Assembly: GCA_011947345.1 (NCBI GenBank)
Contig: JAAVTG010000724.1
Span: 1-46,083, forward strand
Direction of reading: 5' to 3'
Source: Phytophthora quininea
Lineage: Eukaryota; Oomycota; Peronosporomycetes; Peronosporales; Peronosporaceae
Length of the DNA stretch: 46,083 nt
Shown here in pieces: positions 10,101 to 23,685 of this stretch (position 1 is its first letter; each line of letters starts with the position of its first letter). A model generated the notes under the pieces. That model did not search any database, was not told the origin of the DNA, and was given only the letters and a program-made list of their open reading frames with translations. The position numbers and the translations under genes are program-made.

Positions 10101-13100
10101 GCAAGGTGAACTTGCTGGCGGGACTCAACGAAGAACATAATGAAAGTACGTACTTGAGTATGTGATTATGAGACAAATGGTGTGTAAGGTCGAATTATAC
10201 ATAGCAACTGAATGTGCGTATGTAGGTTTGAATGTTTGTATAGTGCGAGTGTATGCAGCGTATCATTGGAGGTTGGGAAGTCTGTTGTCGAGGGAGAATA
10301 TGTGTCGAATAAGCGTGTTGTATCATATATAGATGTGTGTATGGGAACGACAAAAACGTATGTAGACTAGTTACTGAAACGAGGATCAATAATAAGTAGT
10401 GGAAACAGGTCATGGATGACTATGCGTGCGAGAGTGTTATTTGTTATTGGGAATCGTATGAAGGTGAGTGAGTGTACGTTCGTGTAGAGTAGGAGTAGGT
10501 GTCTATATATATATGGTCGGCGCTACATATGTATCGCACTAAAATGACGTCGCGTTATGGGCTCTATTTTGGGCTTTTGCTGCTGTTTATTCCTGTAGCG
10601 CGCTGCTTTTTAGCGCCCAAATGAGTACTGCTCGATACACTATTTTCGGTTATCAGACGATACTGACGGTAATACGGATCACAGCATAATGAAACTAAGT
10701 GTAACTGGGTTATTCAGTATGGCGAACAGGATGGTGATACTCTGAGCGAGCAGAAACAGGCGCATCCGCCAATCAGCGATCCGCAACGATAACAACGGCT
10801 GCACTCCACCGGTTGAGCTGAAAACTTGGGAGACTACGTTTTCATATACGGAGAACATGATGGTGACAGTCCCATGTGACAGAGACAGGCCCGTCACCCA
10901 ATCAGCGATCAGGAACGATTGCTGCGGCTGTACATACCGGTTTAGGCTGAAAACGTAGGGGACGACGCTTTCATATACGGGGAAGAAGATGGTGATGGTT
11001 TGCAGCGACAGAAACTGGTGCATCCGCCAATGAGCGTTCACACACGCCATTGCAGGCATCGTACGCCCGACTCAATCGAAACAGTGAAGAGATATGTTTC
11101 GACGCAAGGTGAACTTGCTGGCGGGACTCAACGAAGAACATAATGAAAGTACGTACTTGAGTATGTGATTATGAGACAAATGGTGTGTAAGGTCGAATTA
11201 TACATAGCAACTGAATGTGCGTATGTAGGTTTGAATGTTTGTATAGTGCGAGTGTATGCAGCGTATCATTGGAGGTTGGGAAGTCTGTTGTCGAGGGAGA
11301 ATATGTGTCGAATAAGCGTGTTGTATCATATATAGATGTGTGTATGGGAACGACAAAAACGTATGTAGACTAGTTACTGAAACGAGGATCAATAATAAGT
11401 AGTGGAAACAGGTCATGGATGACTATGCGTGCGAGAGTGTTATTTGTTATTGGGAATCGTATGAAGGTGAGTGAGTGTACGTTCGTGTAGAGTAGGAGTA
11501 GGTGTCTATATATATATGGTCGGCGCTACATATGTATCGCACTAAAATGACGTCGCGTTATGGGCTCTATTTTGGGCTTTTGCTGCTGTTTATTCCTGTA
11601 GCGCGCTGCTTTTTAGCGCCCAAATGAGTACTGCTCGATACACTATTTTCGGTTATCAGACGATACTGACGGTAATACGGATCACAGCATAATGAAACTA
11701 AGTGTAACTGGGTTATTCAGTATGGCGAACAGGATGGTGATACTCTGAGCGAGCAGAAACAGGCGCATCCGCCAATCAGCGATCCGCAACGATAACAACG
11801 GCTGCACTCCACCGGTTGAGCTGAAAACTTGGGAGACTACGTTTTCATATACGGAGAACATGATGGTGACAGTCCCATGTGACAGAGACAGGCCCGTCAC
11901 CCAATCAGCGATCAGGAACGATTGCTGCGGCTGTACATACCGGTTTAGGCTGAAAACGTAGGGGACGACGCTTTCATATACGGGGAAGAAGATGGTGATG
12001 GTTTGCAGCGACAGAAACTGGTGCATCCGCCAATGAGCGTTCACACACGCCATTGCAGGCATCGTACGCCCGACTCAATCGAAACAGTGAAGAGATATGT
12101 TTCGACGCAAGGTGAACTTGCTGGCGGGACTCAACGAAGAACATAATGAAAGTACGTACTTGAGTATGTGATTATGAGACAAATGGTGTGTAAGGTCGAA
12201 TTATACATAGCAACTGAATGTGCGTATGTAGGTTTGAATGTTTGTATAGTGCGAGTGTATGCAGCGTATCATTGGAGGTTGGGAAGTCTGTTGTCGAGGG
12301 AGAATATGTGTCGAATAAGCGTGTTGTATCATATATAGATGTGTGTATGGGAACGACAAAAACGTATGTAGACTAGTTACTGAAACGAGGATCAATAATA
12401 AGTAGTGGAAACAGGTCATGGATGACTATGCGTGCGAGAGTGTTATTTGTTATTGGGAATCGTATGAAGGTGAGTGAGTGTACGTTCGTGTAGAGTAGGA
12501 GTAGGTGTCTATATATATATGGTCGGCGCTACATATGTATCGCACTAAAATGACGTCGCGTTATGGGCTCTATTTTGGGCTTTTGCTGCTGTTTATTCCT
12601 GTAGCGCGCTGCTTTTTAGCGCCCAAATGAGTACTGCTCGATACACTATTTTCGGTTATCAGACGATACTGACGGTAATACGGATCACAGCATAATGAAA
12701 CTAAGTGTAACTGGGTTATTCAGTATGGCGAACAGGATGGTGATACTCTGAGCGAGCAGAAACAGGCGCATCCGCCAATCAGCGATCCGCAACGATAACA
12801 ACGGCTGCACTCCACCGGTTGAGCTGAAAACTTGGGAGACTACGTTTTCATATACGGAGAACATGATGGTGACAGTCCCATGTGACAGAGACAGGCCCGT
12901 CACCCAATCAGCGATCAGGAACGATTGCTGCGGCTGTACATACCGGTTTAGGCTGAAAACGTAGGGGACGACGCTTTCATATACGGGGAAGAAGATGGTG
13001 ATGGTTTGCAGCGACAGAAACTGGTGCATCCGCCAATGAGCGTTCACACACGCCATTGCAGGCATCGTACGCCCGACTCAATCGAAACAGTGAAGAGATA

Positions 13101-16100
13101 TGTTTCGACGCAAGGTGAACTTGCTGGCGGGACTCAACGAAGAACATAATGAAAGTACGTACTTGAGTATGTGATTATGAGACAAATGGTGTGTAAGGTC
13201 GAATTATACATAGCAACTGAATGTGCGTATGTAGGTTTGAATGTTTGTATAGTGCGAGTGTATGCAGCGTATCATTGGAGGTTGGGAAGTCTGTTGTCGA
13301 GGGAGAATATGTGTCGAATAAGCGTGTTGTATCATATATAGATGTGTGTATGGGAACGACAAAAACGTATGTAGACTAGTTACTGAAACGAGGATCAATA
13401 ATAAGTAGTGGAAACAGGTCATGGATGACTATGCGTGCGAGAGTGTTATTTGTTATTGGGAATCGTATGAAGGTGAGTGAGTGTACGTTCGTGTAGAGTA
13501 GGAGTAGGTGTCTATATATATATGGTCGGCGCTACATATGTATCGCACTAAAATGACGTCGCGTTATGGGCTCTATTTTGGGCTTTTGCTGCTGTTTATT
13601 CCTGTAGCGCGCTGCTTTTTAGCGCCCAAATGAGTACTGCTCGATACACTATTTTCGGTTATCAGACGATACTGACGGTAATACGGATCACAGCATAATG
13701 AAACTAAGTGTAACTGGGTTATTCAGTATGGCGAACAGGATGGTGATACTCTGAGCGAGCAGAAACAGGCGCATCCGCCAATCAGCGATCCGCAACGATA
13801 ACAACGGCTGCACTCCACCGGTTGAGCTGAAAACTTGGGAGACTACGTTTTCATATACGGAGAACATGATGGTGACAGTCCCATGTGACAGAGACAGGCC
13901 CGTCACCCAATCAGCGATCAGGAACGATTGCTGCGGCTGTACATACCGGTTTAGGCTGAAAACGTAGGGGACGACGCTTTCATATACGGGGAAGAAGATG
14001 GTGATGGTTTGCAGCGACAGAAACTGGTGCATCCGCCAATGAGCGTTCACACACGCCATTGCAGGCATCGTACGCCCGACTCAATCGAAACAGTGAAGAG
14101 ATATGTTTCGACGCAAGGTGAACTTGCTGGCGGGACTCAACGAAGAACATAATGAAAGTACGTACTTGAGTATGTGATTATGAGACAAATGGTGTGTAAG
14201 GTCGAATTATACATAGCAACTGAATGTGCGTATGTAGGTTTGAATGTTTGTATAGTGCGAGTGTATGCAGCGTATCATTGGAGGTTGGGAAGTCTGTTGT
14301 CGAGGGAGAATATGTGTCGAATAAGCGTGTTGTATCATATATAGATGTGTGTATGGGAACGACAAAAACGTATGTAGACTAGTTACTGAAACGAGGATCA
14401 ATAATAAGTAGTGGAAACAGGTCATGGATGACTATGCGTGCGAGAGTGTTATTTGTTATTGGGAATCGTATGAAGGTGAGTGAGTGTACGTTCGTGTAGA
14501 GTAGGAGTAGGTGTCTATATATATATGGTCGGCGCTACATATGTATCGCACTAAAATGACGTCGCGTTATGGGCTCTATTTTGGGCTTTTGCTGCTGTTT
14601 ATTCCTGTAGCGCGCTGCTTTTTAGCGCCCAAATGAGTACTGCTCGATACACTATTTTCGGTTATCAGACGATACTGACGGTAATACGGATCACAGCATA
14701 ATGAAACTAAGTGTAACTGGGTTATTCAGTATGGCGAACAGGATGGTGATACTCTGAGCGAGCAGAAACAGGCGCATCCGCCAATCAGCGATCCGCAACG
14801 ATAACAACGGCTGCACTCCACCGGTTGAGCTGAAAACTTGGGAGACTACGTTTTCATATACGGAGAACATGATGGTGACAGTCCCATGTGACAGAGACAG
14901 GCCCGTCACCCAATCAGCGATCAGGAACGATTGCTGCGGCTGTACATACCGGTTTCGGCTGAAAACGTAGGGGACGACGCTTTCATATACGGGGAAGAAG
15001 ATGGTGATGGTTTGCAGCGACAGAAACTGGTGCATCGGCCAATGAGCGTTCACACACGCCATTGCAGGCATCGTACGCCCGACTCAATCGAAACAGTGAA
15101 GAGATATGTTTCGACGCAAGGTGAACTTGCTGGCGGGACTCAACGAAGAACATAATGAAAGTACGTACTTGAGTATGTGATTATGAGACAAATGGTGTGT
15201 AAGGTCGAATTATACATAGCAACTGAATGTGCGTATGTAGGTTTGAATGTTTGTATAGTGCGAGTGTATGCAGCGTATCATTGGAGGTTGGGAAGTCTGT
15301 TGTCGAGGGAGAATATGTGTCGAATAAGCGTGTTGTATCATATATAGATGTGTGTATGGGAACGACAAAAACGTATGTAGACTAGTTACTGAAACGAGGA
15401 TCAATAATAAGTAGTGGAAACAGGTCATGGATGACTATGCGTGCGAGAGTGTTATTTGTTATTGGGAATCGTATGAAGGTGAGTGAGTGTACGTTCGTGT
15501 AGAGTAGGAGTAGGTGTCTATATATATATGGTCGGCGCTACATATGTATCGCACTAAAATGACGTCGCGTTATGGGCTCTATTTTGGGCTTTTGCTGCTG
15601 TTTATTCCTGTAGCGCGCTGCTTTTTAGCGCCCAAATGAGTACTGCTCGATACACTATTTTCGGTTATCAGACGATACTGACGGTAATACGGATCACAGC
15701 ATAATGAAACTAAGTGTAACTGGGTTATTCAGTATGGCGAACAGGATGGTGATACTCTGAGCGAGCAGAAACAGGCGCATCCGCCAATCAGCGATCCGCA
15801 ACGATAACAACGGCTGCACTCCACCGGTTGAGCTGAAAACTTGGGAGACTACGTTTTCATATACGGAGAACATGATGGTGACAGTCCCATGTGACAGAGA
15901 CAGGCCCGTCACCCAATCAGCGATCAGGAACGATTGCTGCGGCTGTACATACCGGTTTCGGCTGAAAACGTAGGGGACGACGCTTTCATATACGGGGAAG
16001 AAGATGGTGATGGTTTGCAGCGACAGAAACTGGTGCATCGGCCAATGAGCGTTCACACACGCCATTGCAGGCATCGTACGCCCGACTCAATCGAAACAGT

Positions 16101-19100
16101 GAAGAGATATGTTTCGACGCAAGGTGAACTTGCTGGCGGGACTCAACGAAGAACATAATGAAAGTACGTACTTGAGTATGTGATTATGAGACAAATGGTG
16201 TGTAAGGTCGAATTATACATAGCAACTGAATGTGCGTATGTAGGTTTGAATGTTTGTATAGTGCGAGTGTATGCAGCGTATCATTGGAGGTTGGGAAGTC
16301 TGTTGTCGAGGGAGAATATGTGTCGAATAAGCGTGTTGTATCATATATAGATGTGTGTATGGGAACGACAAAAACGTATGTAGACTAGTTACTGAAACGA
16401 GGATCAATAATAAGTAGTGGAAACAGGTCATGGATGACTATGCGTGCGAGAGTGTTATTTGTTATTGGGAATCGTATGAAGGTGAGTGAGTGTACGTTCG
16501 TGTAGAGTAGGAGTAGGTGTCTATATATATATGGTCGGCGCTACATATGTATCGCACTAAAATGACGTCGCGTTATGGGCTCTATTTTGGGCTTTTGCTG
16601 CTGTTTATTCCTGTAGCGCGCTGCTTTTTAGCGCCCAAATGAGTACTGCTCGATACACTATTTTCGGTTATCAGACGATACTGACGGTAATACGGATCAC
16701 AGCATAATGAAACTAAGTGTAACTGGGTTATTCAGTATGGCGAACAGGATGGTGATACTCTGAGCGAGCAGAAACAGGCGCATCCGCCAATCAGCGATCC
16801 GCAACGATAACAACGGCTGCACTCCACCGGTTGAGCTGAAAACTTGGGAGACTACGTTTTCATATACGGAGAACATGATGGTGACAGTCCCATGTGACAG
16901 AGACAGGCCCGTCACCCAATCAGCGATCAGGAACGATTGCTGCGGCTGTACATACCGGTTTCGGCTGAAAACGTAGGGGACGACGCTTTCATATACGGGG
17001 AAGAAGATGGTGATGGTTTGCAGCGACAGAAACTGGTGCATCCGCCAATGAGCGTTCACACACGCCATTGCAGGCATCGTACGCCCGACTCAATCGAAAC
17101 AGTGAAGAGATATGTTTCGACGCAAGGTGAACTTGCTGGCGGGACTCAACGAAGAACATAATGAAAGTACGTACTTGAGTATGTGATTATGAGACAAATG
17201 GTGTGTAAGGTCGAATTATACATAGCAACTGAATGTGCGTATGTAGGTTTGAATGTTTGTATAGTGCGAGTGTATGCAGCGTATCATTGGAGGTTGGGAA
17301 GTCTGTTGTCGAGGGAGAATATGTGTCGAATAAGCGTGTTGTATCATATATAGATGTGTGTATGGGAACGACAAAAACGTATGTAGACTAGTTACTGAAA
17401 CGAGGATCAATAATAAGTAGTGGAAACAGGTCATGGATGACTATGCGTGCGAGAGTGTTATTTGTTATTGGGAATCGTATGAAGGTGAGTGAGTGTACGT
17501 TCGTGTAGAGTAGGAGTAGGTGTCTATATATATATGGTCGGCGCTACATATGTATCGCACTAAAATGACGTCGCGTTATGGGCTCTATTTTGGGCTTTTG
17601 CTGCTGTTTATTCCTGTAGCGCGCTGCTTTTAGCGCCCAAATGAGTACTGCTCGATACACTATTTTCGGTTATCAGACGATACTGACGGTAATACGGATC
17701 ACAGCATAATGAAACTAAGTGTAACTGGGTTATTCAGTATGGCGAACAGGATGGTGATACTCTGAGCGAGCAGAAACAGGCGCATCCGCCAATCAGCGAT
17801 CCGCAACGATAACAACGGCTGCACTCCACCGGTTGAGCTGAAAACTTGGGAGACTACGTTTTCATATACGGAGAACATGATGGTGACAGTCCCATGTGAC
17901 AGAGACAGGCCCGTCACCCAATCAGCGATCAGGAACGATTGCTGCGGCTGTACATACCGGTTTCGGCTGAAAACGTAGGGGACGACGCTTTCATATACGG
18001 GGAAGAAGATGGTGATGGTTTGCAGCGACAGAAACTGGTGCATCCGCCAATGAGCGTTCACACACGCCATTGCAGGCATCGTACGCCCGACTCAATCGAA
18101 ACAGTGAAGAGATATGTTTCGACGCAAGGTGAACTTGCTGGCGGGACTCAACGAAGAACATAATGAAAGTACGTACTTGAGTATGTGATTATGAGACAAA
18201 TGGTGTGTAAGGTCGAATTATACATAGCAACTGAATGTGCGTATGTAGGTTTGAATGTTTGTATAGTGCGAGTGTATGCAGCGTATCATTGGAGGTTGGG
18301 AAGTCTGTTGTCGAGGGAGAATATGTGTCGAATAAGCGTGTTGTATCATATATAGATGTGTGTATGGGAACGACAAAAACGTATGTAGACTAGTTACTGA
18401 AACGAGGATCAATAATAAGTAGTGGAAACAGGTCATGGATGACTATGCGTGCGAGAGTGTTATTTGTTATTGGGAATCGTATGAAGGTGAGTGAGTGTAC
18501 GTTCGTGTAGAGTAGGAGTAGGTGTCTATATATATATGGTCGGCGCTACATATGTATCGCACTAAAATGACGTCGCGTTATGGGCTCTATTTTGGGCTTT
18601 TGCTGCTGTTTATTCCTGTAGCGCGCTGCTTTTTAGCGCCCAAATGAGTACTGCTCGATACACTATTTTCGGTTATCAGACGATACTGACGGTAATACGG
18701 ATCACAGCATAATGAAACTAAGTGTAACTGGGTTATTCAGTATGGCGAACAGGATGGTGATACTCTGAGCGAGCAGAAACAGGCGCATCCGCCAATCAGC
18801 GATCCGCAACGATAACAACGGCTGCACTCCACCGGTTGAGCTGAAAACTTGGGAGACTACGTTTTCATATACGGAGAACATGATGGTGACAGTCCCATGT
18901 GACAGAGACAGGCCCGTCACCCAATCAGCGATCAGGAACGATTGCTGCGGCTGTACATACCGGTTTCGGCTGAAAACGTAGGGGACGACGCTTTCATATA
19001 CGGGGAAGAAGATGGTGATGGTTTGCAGCGACAGAAACTGGTGCATCGGCCAATGAGCGTTCACACACGCCATTGCAGGCATCGTACGCCCGACTCAATC

Positions 19101-19529
19101 GAAACAGTGAAGAGATATGTTTCGACGCAAGGTGAACTTGCTGGCGGGACTCAACGAAGAACATAATGAAAGTACGTACTTGAGTATGTGATTATGAGAC
19201 AAATGGTGTGTAAGGTCGAATTATACATAGCAACTGAATGTGCGTATGTAGGTTTGAATGTTTGTATAGTGCGAGTGTATGCAGCGTATCATTGGAGGTT
19301 GGGAAGTCTGTTGTCGAGGGAGAATATGTGTCGAATAAGCGTGTTGTATCATATATAGATGTGTGTATGGGAACGACAAAAACGTATGTAGACTAGTTAC
19401 TGAAACGAGGATCAATAATAAGTAGTGGAAACAGGTCATGGATGACTATGCGTGCGAGAGTGTTATTTGTTATTGGGAATCGTATGAAGGTGAGTGAGTG
19501 TACGTTCGTGTAGAGTAGGAGTAGGTGTC

Positions 19530-20919
19530 TATATATATATGGTCGGCGCTACATATGTATCGCACTAAAATGACGTCGCGTTATGGGCTCTATTTTGGGC
19601 TTTTGCTGCTGTTTATTCCTGTAGCGCGCTGCTTTTTAGCGCCCAAATGAGTACTGCTCGATACACTATTTTCGGTTATCAGACGATACTGACGGTAATA
19701 CGGATCACAGCATAATGAAACTAAGTGTAACTGGGTTATTCAGTATGGCGAACAGGATGGTGATACTCTGAGCGAGCAGAAACAGGCGCATCCGCCAATC
19801 AGCGATCCGCAACGATAACAACGGCTGCACTCCACCGGTTGAGCTGAAAACTTGGGAGACTATGTTTTCATATACGAGGAACATGATGGTGACAGTCCCA
19901 TGTGACAGAGACAGGTCCATCAGCCAATCAGCGATCAGGAGCGATTGCTGCGGCTGTACATACCGGTTTCGGCTGAAAACGTAGGGGACGACGCTTTCAT
20001 ATACGGGGAAGAAGATGGTGATAGTGTGAAAAGACAGAGACAGGCCCATCACCCAATCAGCGATGGGGAAGGATAGCTATGGCCGTAATTACCGGATTGG
20101 GATGAAAACGTGGGAGACGACGTTTTCATGTGTGGAGAACACGATGGTGATTGTATGTGATGACATAGACAGGACCATCACCCAATCAGCGAGTAGCAAC
20201 GTTATCTACGGTGGCACACACCTGCTTCGACTACAACCTTGGAGAACCACGTTTTTGTATACGCGGAGCACGATGGTGACACTGCGAAGTGATAGAGACA
20301 GGCCTGTCAAGCAGTCAACGATCAGTAAGGTTAATTACGGCTGTACAAACCTGTTTGGGATGAGAACTTAGGAGACTACGTTTTCGTATGTGGGGAAGAA
20401 GATGGTGATAGTTTGCAGCGACAGAAACTGGCGCATCCGCCCATGAGCGTTCACATACGCCATTACAGGCATCGTACGCCCGACTCAATCGAAACAGTGA
20501 AGAGATATGTTTCGACGCAAGGTAGACTTGCTGGCGGGACTCAACGAAGAACATAATGAAAGTACGTACTTGAGTATGTGATTATGAGACAAATGGTGTG
20601 TAAGGTCGGAATATGTGTAGCAACTGAATGTGCGTATGTAGGTTTGAATGTTTGTATAGTGCGAGTGTATGCAGCGTATCATTGGAGGTTGGGAAGTCTG
20701 TTGTCGAGGGAGAATATGTGTCGAATAAGCGTGTTGTATCATATATAGATGTGTGTATGGGAACGACAAAAACGTATGTAGACTAGTTACTGAAACGAGG
20801 ATCAATAATAAGTAGTGGAAACAGGTCATGGATGACTATGCGTGCGAGAGTGTTATTTGTTATTGGGAATCGTATGAAGGTGAGTGAGTGTACGTTCGTG
20901 TAGAGTAGGAGTAGGTGTC
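19530..20919 (+). repeat. Cassette 14, 1390 bp, six monomers
   Basis: This is the first long-form cassette. GATGGTG recurs at 19756, 19885, 20014, 20143, 20272 and 20401, each exactly 129 bp apart, giving monomers a-f. It exceeds the tier A unit by 387 bp, exactly three monomers (c, d, e). Its head and upstream flank match tier A (AATGAAACTAAG). In the tail, GGTCGGAATATGTG replaces the tier A GGTCGAATTATACA. It is therefore transitional between the two tiers. Confidence 0.9.
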
Positions 20920-22305
20920 TATATATATATGGTCGGCGCTACATATGTATCGCACTAAAATGACGTCGCGTTATGGGCTCTATTTTGGGCTTTGCTGCTG
21001 TTTATTCCTGTAGCGCGCTGCTTTTAGCGCCCAAATGAGTACTGCTCGATACACTATTTTCGGTTATCAGACGATACTGACGGTAATACGGATCACAGCA
21101 TAATGAAACGAAGTGTAACTGGGTTATTCAGTATGGCGAACAGGATGGTGATACTCTGAGCGAGCAGAAACAGGCGCATCCGCCAATCAGCGATCCGCAA
21201 CGATAACAACGGCTGCACTCCACCGGTTGAGCTGAAAACTTGGAGAATATGTTTTCATATACGAGGAACATGATGGTGACAGTCCCATGTGACAGAGACA
21301 GGTCCATCAGCCAATCAGCGATCAGGAGCGATTGCTGCGGCTGTACATACCGGTTTCGGCTGAAAACGTAGGGGACGACGCTTTCATATACGGGGAAGAA
21401 GATGGTGATAGTGTGAAAAGACAGAGACAGGCCCATCACCCAATCAGCGATGGGGAAGGATAGCTATGGCCGTAATTACCGGATTGGGATGAAAACGTGG
21501 GAGACGACGTTTTCATGTGTGGAGAACACGATGGTGATTGTATGTGATGACATAGACAGGACCATCACCCAATCAGCGAGTAGCAACGTTATCTACGGTG
21601 GCACACACCTGCTTCGACTACAACCTTGAGAACCACGTTTTTGTATACGCGGAGCACGATGGTGACACTGCGAAGTGATAGAGACAGGCCTGTCAAGCAG
21701 TCAACGATCAGTAAGGTTAATTACGGCTGTACAAACCTGTTTGGGATGAGAACTTAGGAGACTACGTTTTCGTATGTGGGGAAGAAGATGGTGATAGTTT
21801 GCAGCGACAGAAACTGGCGCATCCGCCCATGAGCGTTCACATACGCCATTACAGGCATCGTACGCCCGACTCAATCGAAACAGTGAAGAGATATGTTTCG
21901 ACGCAAGGTAGACTTGCTGGCGGGACTCAACGAAGAACATAATGAAAGTGCGTACTTGAGTATGTGATTATGAGACAAATGGTGTGTAAGGTCGGAATAT
22001 GTGTAGCAACTGAATGTGCGTATGTAGGTTTGAATGTTTGTATAGTGCGAGTGTATGCAGCGTATCATTGGAGGTTGGGAAGTCTGTTGTCGAGGGAGAA
22101 TATGTGTCGAATAAGCGTGTTGTATCATATATAGATGTGTGTATGGGAACGACAAAAACGTATGTAGACTAGTTACTGAAACGAGGATCAATAATAAGTA
22201 GTGGAAACAGGTCATGGATGACTATGCGTGCGAGAGTGTTATTTGTTATTGGGAATCGTATGAAGGTGAGTGAGTGTACGTTCGTGTAGAGTAGGAGTAG
22301 GTGTC
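20920..22305 (+). repeat. Cassette 15, 1386 bp, six monomers
   Basis: Same plan as cassette 14 with four single-base losses, all in short runs (TTTT, TTTTT, GGG, GG). The substitution AATGAAACGAAG first appears here and is shared by most distal cassettes. The run-length losses break the frames of overlapping small ORFs, which argues against coding constraint. Confidence 0.9.
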
Positions 22306-23685
22306 TATATATATATGGTCGGCGCTACATATGTATCGCACTAAAATGACGTCGCGTTATGGGCTCTATTTTGGGCTTTTGCTGCTGTTTATTCCTGTAG
22401 CGCGCTGCTTTTAGCGCCCAAATGAGTACTGCTCGATACACTATTTTCGGTTATCAGACGATACTGACGGTAATACGGATCACAGCATAATGAAACGAAG
22501 TGTAACTGGGTTATTCAGTATGGCGAACAGGATGGTGATACTCTGAGCGAGCAGAAACAGGCGCATCCGCCAATCAGCGATCCGCAACGATAACAACGGC
22601 TGCACTCCACCGGTTGAGCTGAAAACTTGGGAGAATATGTTTTCATATACGAGGAACATGATGGTGACAGTCCCATGTGACAGAGACAGGTCCATCAGCC
22701 AATCAGCGATCAGGAGCGATTGCTGCGGCTGTACATACCGGTTTCGGCTGAAAACGTAGGGGACGACGCTTTCATATACGGGGAAGAAGATGGTGATAGT
22801 GTGAAAAGACAGAGACAGGCCCATCACCCAATCAGCGATGGGGAAGGATAGCTATGGCCGTAATTACCGGATTGGGATGAAAACGTGGGAGACGACGTTT
22901 TCATGTGTGGAGAACACGATGGTGATTGTATGTGATGACATAGACAGGACCATCACCCAATCAGCGAGTAGCAACGTTATCTACGGTGGCACACACCTGC
23001 TTCGACTACAACCTTGGAACCACGTTTTTGTATACGCGGAGCACGATGGTGACACTGCGAAGTGATAGAGACAGGCCTGTCAAGCAGTCAACGATCAGTA
23101 AGGTTAATTACGGCTGTACAAACCTGTTTGGGATGAGAACTTAGGAGACTACGTTTTCGTATGTGGGGAAGAAGATGGTGATAGTTTGCAGCGACAGAAA
23201 CTGGCGCATCCGCCCATGAGCGTTCACATACGCCATTACAGGCATCGTACGCCCGACTCAATCGAAACAGTGAAGAGATATGTTTCGACGCAAGGTAGAC
23301 TTGCTGGCGGGACTCAACGAAGAACATAATGAAAGTGCGTACTTGAGTCTGTGATTATGAGACAAATGGTGTGTAAGGTCGGAATATGTGTAGCAACTGA
23401 ATGTGCGTATGTAGGTTTGAATGTTTGTATCGTACGAGTGTATGCAGCGTATCATTGGAGGTTGGGAAGTCTGTTGTCGAGGGAGAATATGTGTCGAATA
23501 AGCGTGTTGTATCATATATAGATGTGTGTATGGGAACGACAAAAACGTATGTAGACTAGTTACTGAAACGAGGATCAATAATAAGTAGTGGAAACAGGTC
23601 ATGGATGACTATGCGTGCGAGAGTGGTATTGGGAATCGTATGAAGGTGAGTGAGTGTACGCTTGTGTAGAGTACGAGTAGGTGTC
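22306..23685 (+). repeat. Cassette 16, 1380 bp, six monomers
   Basis: Six-monomer form with a GA loss in CCTTGGAACC and the first case, moving distally, of a 7-bp tail deletion (GAGAGTGGTATTGGG instead of the GTTATTTGTTATTGGG form). It ends GTACGAGTAGGTGTC. Confidence 0.9.

Larger units (their letters stand above)
6499..19529 (+). repeat. Subtelomeric cassette array, tier A: 13 units of about 1003 bp
   Basis: Cassettes start (first T of the TA tract) at 6499, 7499, 8499, 9502, 10504, 11507, 12510, 13513, 14516, 15519, 16522, 17525 and 18527. Lengths are 1000-1003 bp, differing by a few single-base or dinucleotide indels. Order inside a unit: TA tract, conserved head of about 200 bp, a diverged partial monomer, three phased 129-bp monomers (types a, b, f), and a tail of about 370 bp ending GTAGGTGTC. 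The third monomer joins b to f directly; the longer cassettes downstream have c, d and e between them (387 bp = 3 x 129). Unit 1 has small deletions (one G in CGGGG, one AC in CACACAC). No credible gene. Confidence 0.93.

Noticed and set aside
7500..21020. T4/T5 differences in the CTGCTTTTTAGCG run and other single-base run-length differences as biological variants
   Set aside because: They are scattered and typical of homopolymer error in long-read assemblies, so I did not use them to group cassettes.
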